64,000 bases of DNA from Solen grandis. Taxonomy: Eukaryota > Mollusca > Bivalvia > Adapedonta > Solenidae. The stretch covers positions 64,654,839 to 64,718,838 of the forward strand of contig CM037781.1 of the NCBI GenBank assembly GCA_021229015.1, read 5' to 3'. Positions 22,501 through 34,300 of the stretch are shown here, one piece after another (positions within the stretch are counted from its first letter, which is position 1; every line of letters starts with the position of its first letter). A program made the position numbers and the translations under genes. The notes beneath the pieces are model-generated. The model saw nothing but the letters and a program-made list of their open reading frames with translations. It did no database searches and was not told the origin of the DNA.

Positions 22501-24357
22501 TATATTAAGTTTGATAGCAATAGTTCATAATGCCAACGTATCTTTATAAATACATTCTTTTCTCCCATAAAATAATGGTTTAGAACGGTCCCAGCAGAAT
22601 GTTCTAGTCATCCATGGACCATATTTTTTCGGACCTGCGTATCAGATTTTATCAATGCTCCATGAAAGAGATATAATGGTCATTTACCTTGTTTGTGGTT
22701 CGAGACATGACTACGCTAGAGCGCAAAGAAAGCGATTTCTGGAACCGCGACATACTTCAATATACCCAACTTAAAATAATTTTCAATATACAGTTGTAGT
22801 AAACGTTTTGTCACTTCTATTGTGGGGCTTTTTGTATGAAGAATGTTATTAAACCAACGAATAATTCTTTTAGAGAAAGGAGCATCGCTCAGAATATTAT
22901 GGCAGTTCCAGGCATTCTGTGTACGCTATAATGCGACTTGTCTACGGTGTGAAATCGCATTCAGGTAGCAGTCTCATGCAGACAAAGGTCCCCAGTGTTT
23001 GAAAAATACAGAAGGTCGTTAAACTAAAGTAAACAGACAAAGGCCCATCGAAAGCAATCACAAAAATACTTAATCTAATGAATTGCAGAATGACGAGGCT
23101 AGACTGCAAAAAAGAAAAGGGATGGATGGCTTAGAGCTTATATAAACAAACAAGTCAATGAGCATTCGACGACATTTGATGCTGAAAACATCCGTGGATT
23201 TTATCGATATATATTTTTACTGGCAGTGAAAGAAAACGATGAAGACGGCGAGAAATACCTACACAGTGAGTTGGAAGCTTGTCGCGTTTAAATAGTTCGC
23301 AATAAGATAAGAGTCTTTCGATTTTATCCTTTTTTTTCATCAGTGTTTTGGTTATACCGATATTTTATAATATCAAGTGCACATTCAGTGACTGGTTAAA
23401 AAATATTTGCATTTTCAATAGCGTAGCAATCGAGATTGAATCCGTCGTCATTCGTCATCATTGTTGGTGTGCTGTAATTTAACCGTCAATGCAACATTGC
23501 TTCAGTCATATATTGACGCCCAGCTAATTAAAAGTTGAAGATGACCCCAAGTGCCAGAGCATTGGTATGACTGGCATTCCTACCGTTAGCCAGCTGAATG
23601 GTTTCTTCGAATGAGCCTGCAGGGACTCGACCTACAGCGGTGAGGGGCTAAGTGGAAGTAAACGTCAGGTACCTTACTTACGACTATTATTTGGGCTGTC
23701 ATCAGGAGATGATGAATGTTAATATTCTTTCATTACAACTGACTTTAAAATGGAACATCTCTTTCCATTCAAACCATTTGTTTAACATACATGAATGTTA
23801 CGCATATGATGTTAAACATAAAAATAGCCAAACTTCAGAAGTAATTTCAAGGCATACAAATAAGAACTGGCCAAAACAGTTATTTTCTGGTAACCCAGCC
23901 GACAATATATAACTAAATTCTGACCGATGACCTTACTTTTTAGCTTTAAAAAAATTCCGGGCCGAAAAATGTTCTCGGAATTCATAATAACATTTAGTCA
24001 TATTAAAAACGGTATTAACAAAATAATAGGACTATTTACATGACACTTTGGGGAATGTAAAACCTTAAAACCTATACAGTGTACACAGCAAATACTTCTT
24101 AAAGTTTTCTTCAAGGTATGCCTACCTAGTGTCCCTGTTTTAGTTTCTGTCATAACAGGACTATCTATTTATTTATTTATTTTTGCCATAGGCTGTGAAT
24201 GCGAAGCAAAATATATTCAGAGGGCAACATTTTCCGGGTAATACTGGACTTGTTTATCGCTGGATCCGAAACAACTTCTACCACCCTGACCTGGGCCTTC
24301 CTGTACATTGCTGTATACCCGGATGTGCAGGAACAATGTCAGCAGGAAATAGACAAA
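19178..24357 (+). CDS. Cytochrome P450, clan 2 (CYP2-like), gene 2: first five exons, with indels
   Basis: Exons 19178-19517, 21475-21701, 22257-22383, 23089-23265 and 24221 to about 24357. The start is ATG 19178 (an adjacent ATG at 19181 is equally possible). Order of features: short N-terminal membrane anchor (residues ~9-21), proline hinge LPPGP (~27-31), helix-C WxxxR (EWRFLRR), the exon 3-4 region matching gene 1, and an I helix with AGSETTSTT. Exon 2 is missing one base near 21571 and another near 21630. Exon 4 is missing one base near 23133, and an extra T and a missing T offset each other in two T runs near 23200-23217. Restoring frame restores normal P450 sequence and the exon lengths expected from phase. 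Either a young pseudogene or, more likely in this noisy assembly, consensus errors. The exons for ExxR, PERF and the heme Cys are not visible; the corrupted block starts 0.9 kb downstream. Confidence 0.88.
19518..21474. other. Intron 1 of P450 gene 2
   Basis: About 1.96 kb, no other gene. It includes a C-run followed by a T-run near 21218-21240 and then 'ggcggggggag', a local homopolymer cluster. Ends in the acceptor tttcttacag. Confidence 0.7.
21475..21701 (+). CDS. P450 gene 2, exon 2 (helix C, WxxxR)
   Basis: 227 nt as read, but phase demands 229. The first part gives IIPNDHGPEWRFLRRFTLQA. After a one-base loss near 21571 the frame gives ILTEMEETAKHLDELK, and after a second loss near 21630 PVNIDLLMQNVIGNVMYGII. 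Donor gtaagc. Each lesion creates an in-frame stop in the unshifted reading. Confidence 0.88.
22112..22205 (+). mobile_element. Degenerate SINE fragment (3' part)
   Basis: 'gacctttccagatgacttac', 'ggtcggtactt'-like sequence and 'ggcgacgatgtgattgaaat' follow the order of the intact SINE body and core with many substitutions. It lies in intron 2 of P450 gene 2, 52 bp before exon 3. Confidence 0.6.
22257..22383 (+). CDS. P450 gene 2, exon 3
   Basis: 127 nt, acceptor ttttttccag, donor gtaagt, intact. Encodes FEYNDSQFLAIRENL ... LLAKVLSRK; same length and phase as gene 1 exon 8245-8371. Confidence 0.92.
23089..23265 (+). CDS. P450 gene 2, exon 4 (indel-bearing)
   Basis: 177 nt as read; phase requires 178. 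One base is missing near 23133 (after MDGL), giving a stop. Further on, the run TTTT in 'ggattttatcg' and the run TTTTT in 'atatttttactgg' differ by +1 and -1 from what restores NIRGFIDIYFLLAVKEN. Errors confined to homopolymers point to sequencing rather than biology for those two. Confidence 0.85.
23478..23665 (-). mobile_element. Degenerate SINE, minus orientation
   Basis: 'cagtcatatattgacgccca' (core), 'agccagctgaatggtttctt' and 'cgacctacagcggtgagggg' follow the SINE order in reverse complement. The tRNA-like head is truncated and no target-site duplication is visible. Lies in intron 4 of P450 gene 2. Confidence 0.7.
24221..24357 (+). CDS. P450 gene 2, exon 5 (I helix)
   Basis: Acceptor atatattcag. 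Encodes GNIFRVILDLFIAGSETTST then YPDVQEQCQQEIDK. By comparison with gene 1 (137 nt) the exon should end at 24357, but the nearest GT is at 24360-24361 after an A run, so the donor is either shifted by two bases or blurred by a homopolymer error. Confidence 0.85.
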
Positions 24358-24409
24358 AGGTTGGTGGGAAACAAGTTTAACAAAGAATAATGATTTCTGT
24401 CGTAATCGT

Positions 24410-24720
24410 TTTAGCTCACCTGAGTACATGTGCACAGGATGAGCTATTAGGGTCGTTGAATGTCCGTCGCCCGTCTCATCGTTTGTCGTCCGTTGTCCAG
24501 AACTAGTTTGTTACACTATAACATTTTCATTTCTTAAGCAATCATCTTCAAACTTCAGACAACGTTTAAAGCCATAATCTCTCGACCAAGTTAATTGTGA
24601 CTGTTTTAGGCTAAAACGTCAGCAGTTGTGACAATTTTAATCATAAAAAACGTAAGATTTTTACTGTTTTTACACTCTAGGTTCTGCTGTTATTAAGTAG
24701 TCATTGACGTATGAAATATT
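24410..24720 (+). repeat. AGCTCACCTGAG-type repeat, one unit
   Basis: Begins 'ttagctcacctgagtacatg', then a GTCCGTCGCCCGTC-like CG-rich stretch, then 'agaactagtttgttacacta', matching the first unit of the longer copy at 43953. Non-coding. Confidence 0.75.
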
Positions 24721-25260
24721 TTTTTATTATTATTTTGCCATAGGAACCGCATAATCAAAACAGGGAGCAACCACTGTTATTATTGTAAAATAAAATCAGT
24801 AATATGTTTAAAAGAAAAAAACTTTATGAATCAATTACTTGCATAAACTGGTGTAAATAAATAACAAGATTCAAAATATGCAAGTCTTCAATCGTTATTA
24901 AGAAGAAATATGGACACATATAATAAGTGTATCTGTTGATGTCTCCTTAAAATTCGTAGGCAACGGATTTTAAAAACTTGGTTAACGTACCTTGCAAGCA
25001 ACGATTCAATTAACGCTCATTTTTTTTGTTGTTTTCTAAAAGTTTTGAGATGTTAGAATATTCAGAATTCGATACAAACCCCAACTTGGGAAATTTAAGA
25101 AAAATCATTTTTAAAAAAAGTTTACAGCAAAAGTAAAGGAAAAAAAAAAAAACACTAAACATTTGGGGCCAAGCGGACATGAAAAAATTTTCGGCCCCAG
25201 GGCCCAATCTGCGTCCCAGTATGTAAGCGCGAAAAGTTTTAAATTTAACTAACATTACTA
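24720..25260. other. Unremarkable AT-rich DNA before the corrupted block
   Basis: Base composition here is still like the rest of the window. No further P450 exon is recognisable. Confidence 0.5.
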
Positions 25261-28200
25261 GTTTTACTGTGAAACCTTTTAAAAAAAATTTTAATTTAAT
25301 ACATGTCTTTAAAACAATAAAATGCCAACCCTACGTCACGCTACAAAAAAAAGGGAGGAGATTTTTAAATTTAAAAAAGGGGGCCCCTCCCCCAAATTTC
25401 CCCTTTTACCAAAAAAATTTTTTTATCTTGCTGTTTTTTGGGGGTTCCTTTTTTTAAAATTTTTGGGTTCCCCTTTGGGGCGGCTGATTTTTTGGAAAAA
25501 TAAAATCGGTCTTTTTGGGGGGAAAGGGGGATAAAAAAGGGGGGAATCAGGGGCAAAAAAAACCCCCCTTTCCCCCAAAAAGGAAACCCCAAAAAAAACA
25601 TTTGGAAAAAAAAAAATTTTTGGGGCCCCGGAAAGATCAAAAACCGAAAAAATTTTTTCCCCCAATTTTTCCTCCCTTTGTAAAATTTTTAAAAAAAATT
25701 TTAAAAGCCACAATATCAGAAATTGAATTTTTTTTTTTAAAAAACCTTTGTTTTTAATACCGCTTAAGTACTTACTGCCCTAGAAATTTCATGAAATCTT
25801 AAAAACCCAAAAATTCAATAATTATAAAAAAATAAAAAAACCCTTTTATTGAAAAAAGGGGTTTTTTCCCCCATTAAACTTTAAAATTAAAAATTAATTT
25901 TTTCAAAAATCATCACAAAAAGGGTTTTTTAAAAATTTTTAAAAAAAGTATTTTTTTCTTTTTTTGGGGGTTAATTTTTTTGGGGGTTGAAAATTTTTTT
26001 TGATTGTTGTTGGGGTTTTTTGGGTTTTTTTTGTTTTGGTGTTTTTTTTTTTTTGTATTTTTTGGGGTTTTTTTTAAGGGGGTAAAAAAGGGGTTTTTTA
26101 ATTTTTAAAGGGGGGGTTGAAAAATTTTGGGAAAATGGGGTTGGGTTTGGGGGATTAGGGGGGTTTGGGGGGGGGGGAAGAAAAAAAAAAAAAAAAATTA
26201 AAATTTCGAAACGGCCCCGGCCCCGAAAAGGTTTTTTTCAGGGTCAAGCTGCCCCTTTTTTTTTTTTTTAAAAATTTTAAAAACCCTGACAAGTCTCCAA
26301 ACCCGTTTACCCCTTTTTTTTGTCCCCCTTTTTTTTAAAAAATTTTTAAAAAAACCCCCCTTTTTAGTTTTTTTTCGAGACTTACAATATCGGGGGATAT
26401 GGATAAATGAAACAAAAAAAAACCAAAAGAACGGTAAGGGAAAGGGGGAAAAAATTTTCGGTCGGGCCAGCACTGTCTGCTCTTTCCCCCAAAACGCTAA
26501 ACGCAGGGGGGGAAAAACCCGGGTTTACACAAAATTTAAAAACCTGTCTTTACCCAAACCATTTTTATTTTCCGCCAGAGGGGGGCATTGGGGCATGGGG
26601 GGACCAAAAAAAAAATACAAATTGTTCAACTGTGGTGGAAAATTGCTCTATTGTTTTTTTAAAGGGGGGTGATATGGGTAAAAATTTAAAACGTTTTGTA
26701 AATACAAAACTTGAATGCTTTAGACTTTAAATAAATTTTTCCCGAAAATGTTAGTTTTTTTAAAGTGTTTTTTTTAATTGGAAAAAAACTTAAAAAAAGG
26801 GGGAATGGGAATCAAAATTAAAAAAAGGGGCAGACGAACTTTTTTTTTTACTTTTTAACGCAGTCGAAGGAAATGCAGACTCACTTGGAATTTTCCGTTA
26901 AAAGGTTTTTTAAAAACGGGGGAAAAATTTCATGAAATATCCCCGGGGCCCCAAAACAAAAAAAATTTTAAAAAAAATTTTTAATTTTTAAATATACGTG
27001 GTTTTGAAATTGAAATAATTTTTAAATGCTTTTTTTTTAAAAATATTGTAATCAATTTTTTATGTATTGAATTTTTTTTTTTTTGGGGTTTTGTTTTTAA
27101 TGTGCCCAGAGCCCTTAAAAGAGATGGGGGGGGAATTTTTAATTTAAAAAAGGGGTAAGGGGGGGAAAATTTTTGAAAATTTTTAACATATGACCTCAAA
27201 AAATTTGTATGTCTGTCCTAAAATTATCATTTTTGATTCGTCTTCAAAAAATTTTTTTTTCCCTTTTTAAATTATTTTTTCTCAAAAAAATAAAGGGGGG
27301 GTTTGGGAAAAAAAAGAACTTGCTTTTTTTAAATCTTTTTTTTAAAAAAAAAAAAGCCGCCATCTTGAAAGCAAAGGGCTTTTTTTTTTTCCCTAACGTT
27401 TTTATTTGAATGCCTAAAAAACAAGATATATACGTATAGGGCCCCTTTTTTTTGCACAAAATAAACCGCAACGCTAAACGGGGACGTAAAAACACCGCTA
27501 CAGGGGAAATGGATTTTGGAACACGCTTTTTAAATTTTTCCCCACATTTGGTGTTTTAACTTTCAAAACCCTTTAAAAAAAAAAATCAAAATTTTTAGCA
27601 AACTGGAAAATAGAAGTAAAAAGAGTGAAAAATTAAAAAAACCTTATCAAAGGCGTTTTTAAAACCCCCCCTTTTTTTTTTAAAAATTTTGCTAAAAAAC
27701 TAAAAAAATTTCATTTTCACCCCAGGGGGCCCCAAATACCATTTAAAGTAAATGAAGGGGGGGTATTATGTTTTTCCCAAAAACTTTTTTGTTGTTTTTA
27801 AATGCCAACGTTTTATTAAGTCAAAGCACAGAATAATAACCATGTACCGCCAAATTTGGGCAAACGGGGGGAAATTTTTTTTAAAGAAGCTTTAAAAAAT
27901 TTTTTTTTTCCCCCTGCTTGCAATTTTGGGGTTTTATACTGTGTGTTATTATGAAAAAAAACATAAAAATTTTTTAAATATATTTCTTTTCAAAATTTTT
28001 TTTGTGTGTTATTTGCTGAAAATCCTAAATTCCCCAAACCCCAAACCCCCAAAAACCCCCAATTTTTAAAAATTAGGCTAAATAAAAAAAGGGTTTTCCC
28101 CGGGGGTTTTATTTTTTTACAAATCAAAGCAGAGTATCAAACAAACAGCCCCAAATTTCTGGTAACAGGGGCTCGAAGTAACATGGGGTTTTACCCCAGG

Positions 28201-31200
28201 GGAAAATTCCCCCCCCTTCTATTATTTGTTTGATCCTTCCCCCCAAAATTTTTTTTAAAAATTGGGGGAAAAACGCTTTTTAATTTTGGGGTTTTTTAAA
28301 AACAATCGGTTTTAAACTCGGTTATCTCCCAAAAATTTTTCAACATGCCCCCAAAAAGTTAGGAGAACGGGGATAAGGGGATCAAAAAAAACCCAATAAA
28401 ATAATAGCCCCCAACCCAAAAACCCCATTTTTTTTTGTTTTTAAAAAAAAGGAAAATTTATTTTTAAAAAAAGAAGGATAAAACCAGTTCTGATTGCCAC
28501 CCCCGGGGATAGGTCGGAGGAATTTGAAACACTCGTTTAATTTTTTCGGGGGGTTTTTCCTCCTACCCCCTGGAATAAAAAAAGTAACGGGAAAAAAATT
28601 TTTCCCTTCCCAAAATGTTAAAAAAGTTTAAAAAATAATTATCCCCCCTTCCCCATTACTTTTTCATCAAGTTCCCCCCTTTTTAAAAGGGGTTTCCCAA
28701 AAAATAATCGTCAATTAACCTCTAAAAAAAGCCAAAAAAAATTTTAAAAACACAACCCTTCTTTTTTAAAAAATATTCTTTTTGCAAAATTTAAAAGGGG
28801 AAAACTGAAATTGTTTTAAATTTTTTAAAATTTAAAGGGGGTATGTCGAAAGAAAAAATTTTTTTAAAATTTTCAAAAAAAAAATCAACGCATAAAATTT
28901 TTAAAAAAAACAAAAAAAAATTTTCCAAAAAGAACCTGGGTTTTTTTAAAAAAAAAGATTATTAAAAAAATTTTTAAACGGGGGTTTTATCTCCCTTTCC
29001 AGAAAGGGGAAAAAAAAAAAGGGGTCACGGGGTCCGACCGTGACCAACGCCAAACGAATGGCGACCAAATGGAAGTCAAAGGGGGGCATCAATCGGTATG
29101 GGTTTTTTTTAATTTTTCCCCTGTTTTTTGTAAGAACTTTTGTTTTGTTTGTTGTTTTTTTGGGGGTTTTACCGTCGCTAAAAATAGTATTTCAATCATA
29201 TAGCGACGCCCAGCAAATTTCGGGGGGGGGAAAAAGACCCCGGGTCACAGGGGGCCCCCCGGGGCCCCGAACCACCGACCTACCGCCCCCCGGGGGGGAA
29301 AGGGGCTTCCCAAAAGAAAAATCCGAAGTCCCCCCCGGGGGTTTAAAAATTTTCCAAAAAAAAAAGGGGTTGGGGGGTTTTAAGAACGGGTATCCAACCC
29401 CCAAATGTTAACATGATATGTAAAGAAAATTTTTTTAAAAATTTAAAACTAACGATTTTATTATTAAAAAATTTTTTGAAAAAGGGGGCAAATCTATTTT
29501 TTTGCAGTCCACTTTAAAATAAACAAAACTTAATTTTTTTTTTTTCCCCTACAAACATAGGGGGGTTTGAAAAAAATTTCCCCTTCCCAAACTTGTATAA
29601 ATAACTAAAGAAAATGTTGGAGGGCGGTTTTTTTGGTCATCATAAAAATAAATTTTAAAAATTTTTTTAAAAGCATTTCCCAAAAAAGTCTGGGGGGCCC
29701 CACCTTCTTCCCCCACGGATACTGCTTTTGGGGAAAACCCACTATAGGGTCGAAGTGGACATAACCTCCGAATGACCGAAACACACTGGGGCCCCGGACC
29801 CAAAACCCTTTAAAAAAAAAAAAAAATTTTTTAAACCCCAAAATTACTGTTTTTTTTAAATTTTATTGTTAAATTTTTTACCCACCCCCATAGGATTACC
29901 CCCACTAAAAAAAAAGGGAAAACCCCTTTTTTTGGGGGGTCCCTTTTTCCCCTAGAAAACCGGGTTTAAATTTCCAACTTATTCCGCTCGGGGGAAAAAA
30001 AAATTAAGGGGAAAACCCCCCCGGGGAAAGGACTTCTTCCCCGGCGGGTTTTTTTTGGGGAGATATGGCGAACGGAAAAAAAATGAGGCGAAAAATACCT
30101 TTTTCGGGGGGGTTTTTAAAAAAGGGGGGGCCGTTAAAATGAGGCAAAAAAAACCCACTGATAAAGTCCCTGTGTTAGAATCACATTTAAAAAATTTTGG
30201 ATGTGTGAATATAGGTCATTGCTTTTTTTAAAAAATTTTATAGTTTACTAACGAGGATAGAAATTTTTTTATCACACTGGGTAGTTGAATTTTTTCCCCA
30301 TAAGTACCGTTTTAAAAATTTTTTTAAAAAACCTATTCCCCCCCTTCCCCAATTTTGTTTGACCTTTAAAAACCAAATTAAAAGGGTTGAGTGCTGAAAA
30401 AAGCGAATTCCCCCTTTTTTAAAATCTCACATAAAAGGGGGTTTTTTTTCCCCCAAAAAACTAATTTTCGTCAGTTGGACATTAAACCCAACAAACAAAG
30501 AAACCCTTTTCCCCTTTAAAAAACCCTGATCAGTTTAAATAAGCAACAGGGGAAAATCTAAATTTTTTAAAATGTGTTAAAAAACCCCTTAGGATTTGGG
30601 GTATAAAAATTAAAATATATAATATATATAAATAAAATATATAAAATAAAAAAAAACTGGGCCCCCTTTTCGCTTTGTTGAGTAGTTTTTAAACATTTTT
30701 TGAAACCAAGAAAGAAATGAAAAAGGGGAAAACGAAAATTTTGGGGGCCCCCCCAAAAACCTCGCCCCATGCACAACGCGAAAAAGTTTTGCTTTTTTCC
30801 CGGGGCGATCGTCACCTTTTCCCCAAACCCCCAAACATGATCCCCCCTTTTCCCCGCCCCTTGGGGAAAAAAAAACATTGCCCTCACAAATGTCACGTGA
30901 TGAGGGCCCCTTTAAAAAAAAGGGGAAAGGGTTTTTTCTTTTTTATAATTTTTTTACCCCAGAAAAAAAATTTCAAAAACAATTTTTTTTTCCCAAAAGG
31001 CGATAATTGATGTTTTTTTAAAAAAAACAAAACTTGGGGGAAAAAACCACCGTAAAAAAAAAAAAATTTTTAAAAAATAAAAAAAATTTTCATTTTCTTT
31101 TTTAAATTATTTTTTTTTTTTTTTTTTTTAAAATTTTTAAAAATTTTCTTCATCAAATCAAAATTAAAAATGAAGAAATTAAAATTGCAATCGCCCCCTG

Positions 31201-31339
31201 CGTCTGCCGCCCCAAATTTTCAATCCGACAAAAAATCCCCCTTTTAAAAAAATTTTGGGAAATTTTCTTTAGGCAACTCGGGGTTTCTCATTTTTCCCCT
31301 TTCGGTCTCCAGCCAAAAAAAGGGGGAATGAATTTGAGA

Positions 31340-31391
<52 letters not shown>

Positions 31392-34300
31392 TTGCATCAT
31401 TCGGGGATAAAAAAAAAAGTAAAAAAAAATATTTTTATAAGGGGGGGAAAAATTTTAAAAAAAAAAAAAAAATTTTTGGCCGGCCAAAAAAAAAGAGGTG
31501 GGGTCTTTGGGCGGAAAGGGGTAAAATGGTCCCGTCGAGGGCCCCCAAAACCCCCCACCGGGCATTCCACTTTGGGTTTTGGGTTTTTTGGGAAAAACCC
31601 TTTTAAGCTATTTTTTCCCCATTTCGTGGGGGGTTTTTGGGGGGAATTTGACAATGTCATCCAAAAACCCCCCCCCAAAAAAGGGCAAACACACGAACCC
31701 CCCAGCCCAGATGCAGGGTACCTAAAAAAAAAAAATTTTCCCCCAAAATTAAATAAAAATTATTTTTTCTTAATTGTAAAAAAAAATTTGGGGGAAAATT
31801 CCCCTTTTTTTTTCCTGTCTTTTTTTCGGAAAATAAAAAAAAAATTTCACCCACATGTGGGGTTCAATTCTTGTACTTTAAAAAAAAGCATCAAACATAG
31901 TAAAAAAGGGGTGAAATAAAAATTAAAAAAAACCCCGCATTTTTTTCTACATATAGACTAATGGGGGAAATTCCCCCCTTAGTATATTAATTAAAACAAA
32001 AAAAAATTTAAAAAAGATATTCGGCGTAGGAGAAAGAAAAGGGAGTTTTTTTTTTTCATGCATAAAAAAACTTTAATTAAAAATTTTTATAAATGGAAAT
32101 ATATCAAAACTTTTTTTCAAAACAAAAAATTTTTATGATGGGGTTTATAAAAAAATTTTGTAAAAAATTTAAAAAAAAAAAAAACTTTAAAAAATTTTGG
32201 TATGAACATTGTAATAAAAAATTTTTTTAACAAGTTTTTTGGCAAATAAAAAATAGCCCGGGGGTTTTTGTACAACAACGGGGAATTTACCCAAAAAAAA
32301 GTCAATTTTAAAATAATGTCTATAAAAAATTAAAAAAAAAATTTTAAACATAAAGAAAGACTAACTTTAAACAAAAGACACGAGGGACCATTTGGGAAAC
32401 AGGTTACTCCCCCCAAAAAAAATTTTGAAAAATTTTTTTAAAAAATAAAAATATGAAATTTTTTTAAAAAAACAAATTTTTTCAGGGGAAACCCCCAAAA
32501 AATTTTTCTTATTTAAAAGCAAAAAAATGTTAAAAATTTCCCCCTTTTTAACAAAAAAAAATCAATAAAAAAACCCGGGGGGGCAAAAAAAAAAAATTTT
32601 TTTTTCCCAAAAGGCTTTTTCATGTAATGAGCAAAAACTGCTCGTTGTATTACCCCCTACAATTTTTTTTTCCCCCTTTTTATTTTTTTTAAAAACTACA
32701 AAAGTTTGTTCAGGTAAAAATTTTTATCATTTTTTTAAACTGTATAAAAAGGGGGTTTTATACAGGAAAAATTTTTTAAAAATAACAGCACCTTAAAGCA
32801 AAATTTTGAAAAAAATTTAAAAAATAAAAAAAAATAGCCGGGGGGGGGGGGAAAAAAATTTTGGGGGGGCCCTAAAAACTCGGGGGGGTAGGGGGCAAAA
32901 ATTTTTTAAATAAAAAAATTTTTTTTTCAAAAAAAAAAATAGAAAAAAATTTTCTAGTATAACTTAAAAATTTTTTTACCCCGGTTTAAAGAGGTGCAAA
33001 TTTTAATCCCCCAATACAGGGTTTTTAAACCCCAAAAAACTAAATACCTAAGATCCTAGACAAAAATTTTTTTTTAAAAAAAAGAATTGAATGTTTATCA
33101 AATATTCTTTTTCCCCTTTTCTAGAAAAAATTTCCCCGGGAAAAACGCGCGAAAGACCGACGCACAAAAAAATTAAGTACGCTCTAGAAATATTTCCCCT
33201 TTTTTTTTTATGAAAAAAACTTGCCCCAAAAAACGGGAAAAAAAAAAATTTTTATCTGTAAATACTTTGATATTTTTTCATACCCCCAAAGCATATGAAA
33301 AATTTTGAAATAAAAGCGTTATTAGCTTTTTTTGGTTTGGGGGAATTAAATTTTTTAATTTAAAAACATCCGGCGGGGTGGAAGAACAATATACAAAAGA
33401 AAATTTTAAAGGGGGTTTAAAAACCCCTAAAAACGGGGGATTTTTTTTTGTTTTTTTAAAAAACATTTTCCCAAAAGCATTCCCCCCAAATTTAGGGGAA
33501 AAAGGGTTTTTTTTAACTTACAAAAAACATTTTCCCAAAAGTTTACCCCAAAAAAAAGAAAAGTAAAACCCCAAAATTTTAAAGAATATAAAGCTGCACC
33601 CCTTAATTCCCCTAATTTTTAAAGTCCAAAACTTTTCCCGGAAACCCCAAAAAAAGGGGGCCCTTTTTTTCAGCTTAGAATTTTTTTCCCCCCTGTTACG
33701 TACATTTGATTGGTTTAAGATGCATTTTAAAATTTAAAAATTTAAAAAGCTACCCAAAAAATTTTTTACTCAGGCAATTTTTGCCATATTTTAAAAAATT
33801 TTTTTAAATTTTTTTAAAAAACTGCCCTTTTTTCGTCGTAATATTTTAAAGAAAATAAAAAAATAGCAAATTGAAAAAGATACAAAAAAAAATTAATAAA
33901 AAAGGAATATTATTAAAAAAAAACATTAAATTTTTTTTTTTTTTAAACCCCTGCCGCCCCTACCCAAAAAATTTCGGCCCCAAAATTTCGGGGGGAAGCA
34001 TACATGCAGAAAAACCCCCTACTTTAAATTTTTTAAAAAACCAAAATTTTCCCCAACATGTTCAAGGCATCAATGACAAAAATTTTTAAAAAAGGGTTAA
34101 AATTTAATTTTTACTCACTTGTATGTTAGTTAGATTTAATTTCCCCCAAAGACAGTCTTTCTGACTTTTTAAAAAAAAACAATTTTCCCACTTAAAAAAA
34201 TTTTTTAAAGCTGTCAAAATGCAAGAAAACAATTTAGACATATTGCATAAACAAACCCAGTCACGATGTTTTTGAACCACCACCCGGGGGGGGGGGGGGG

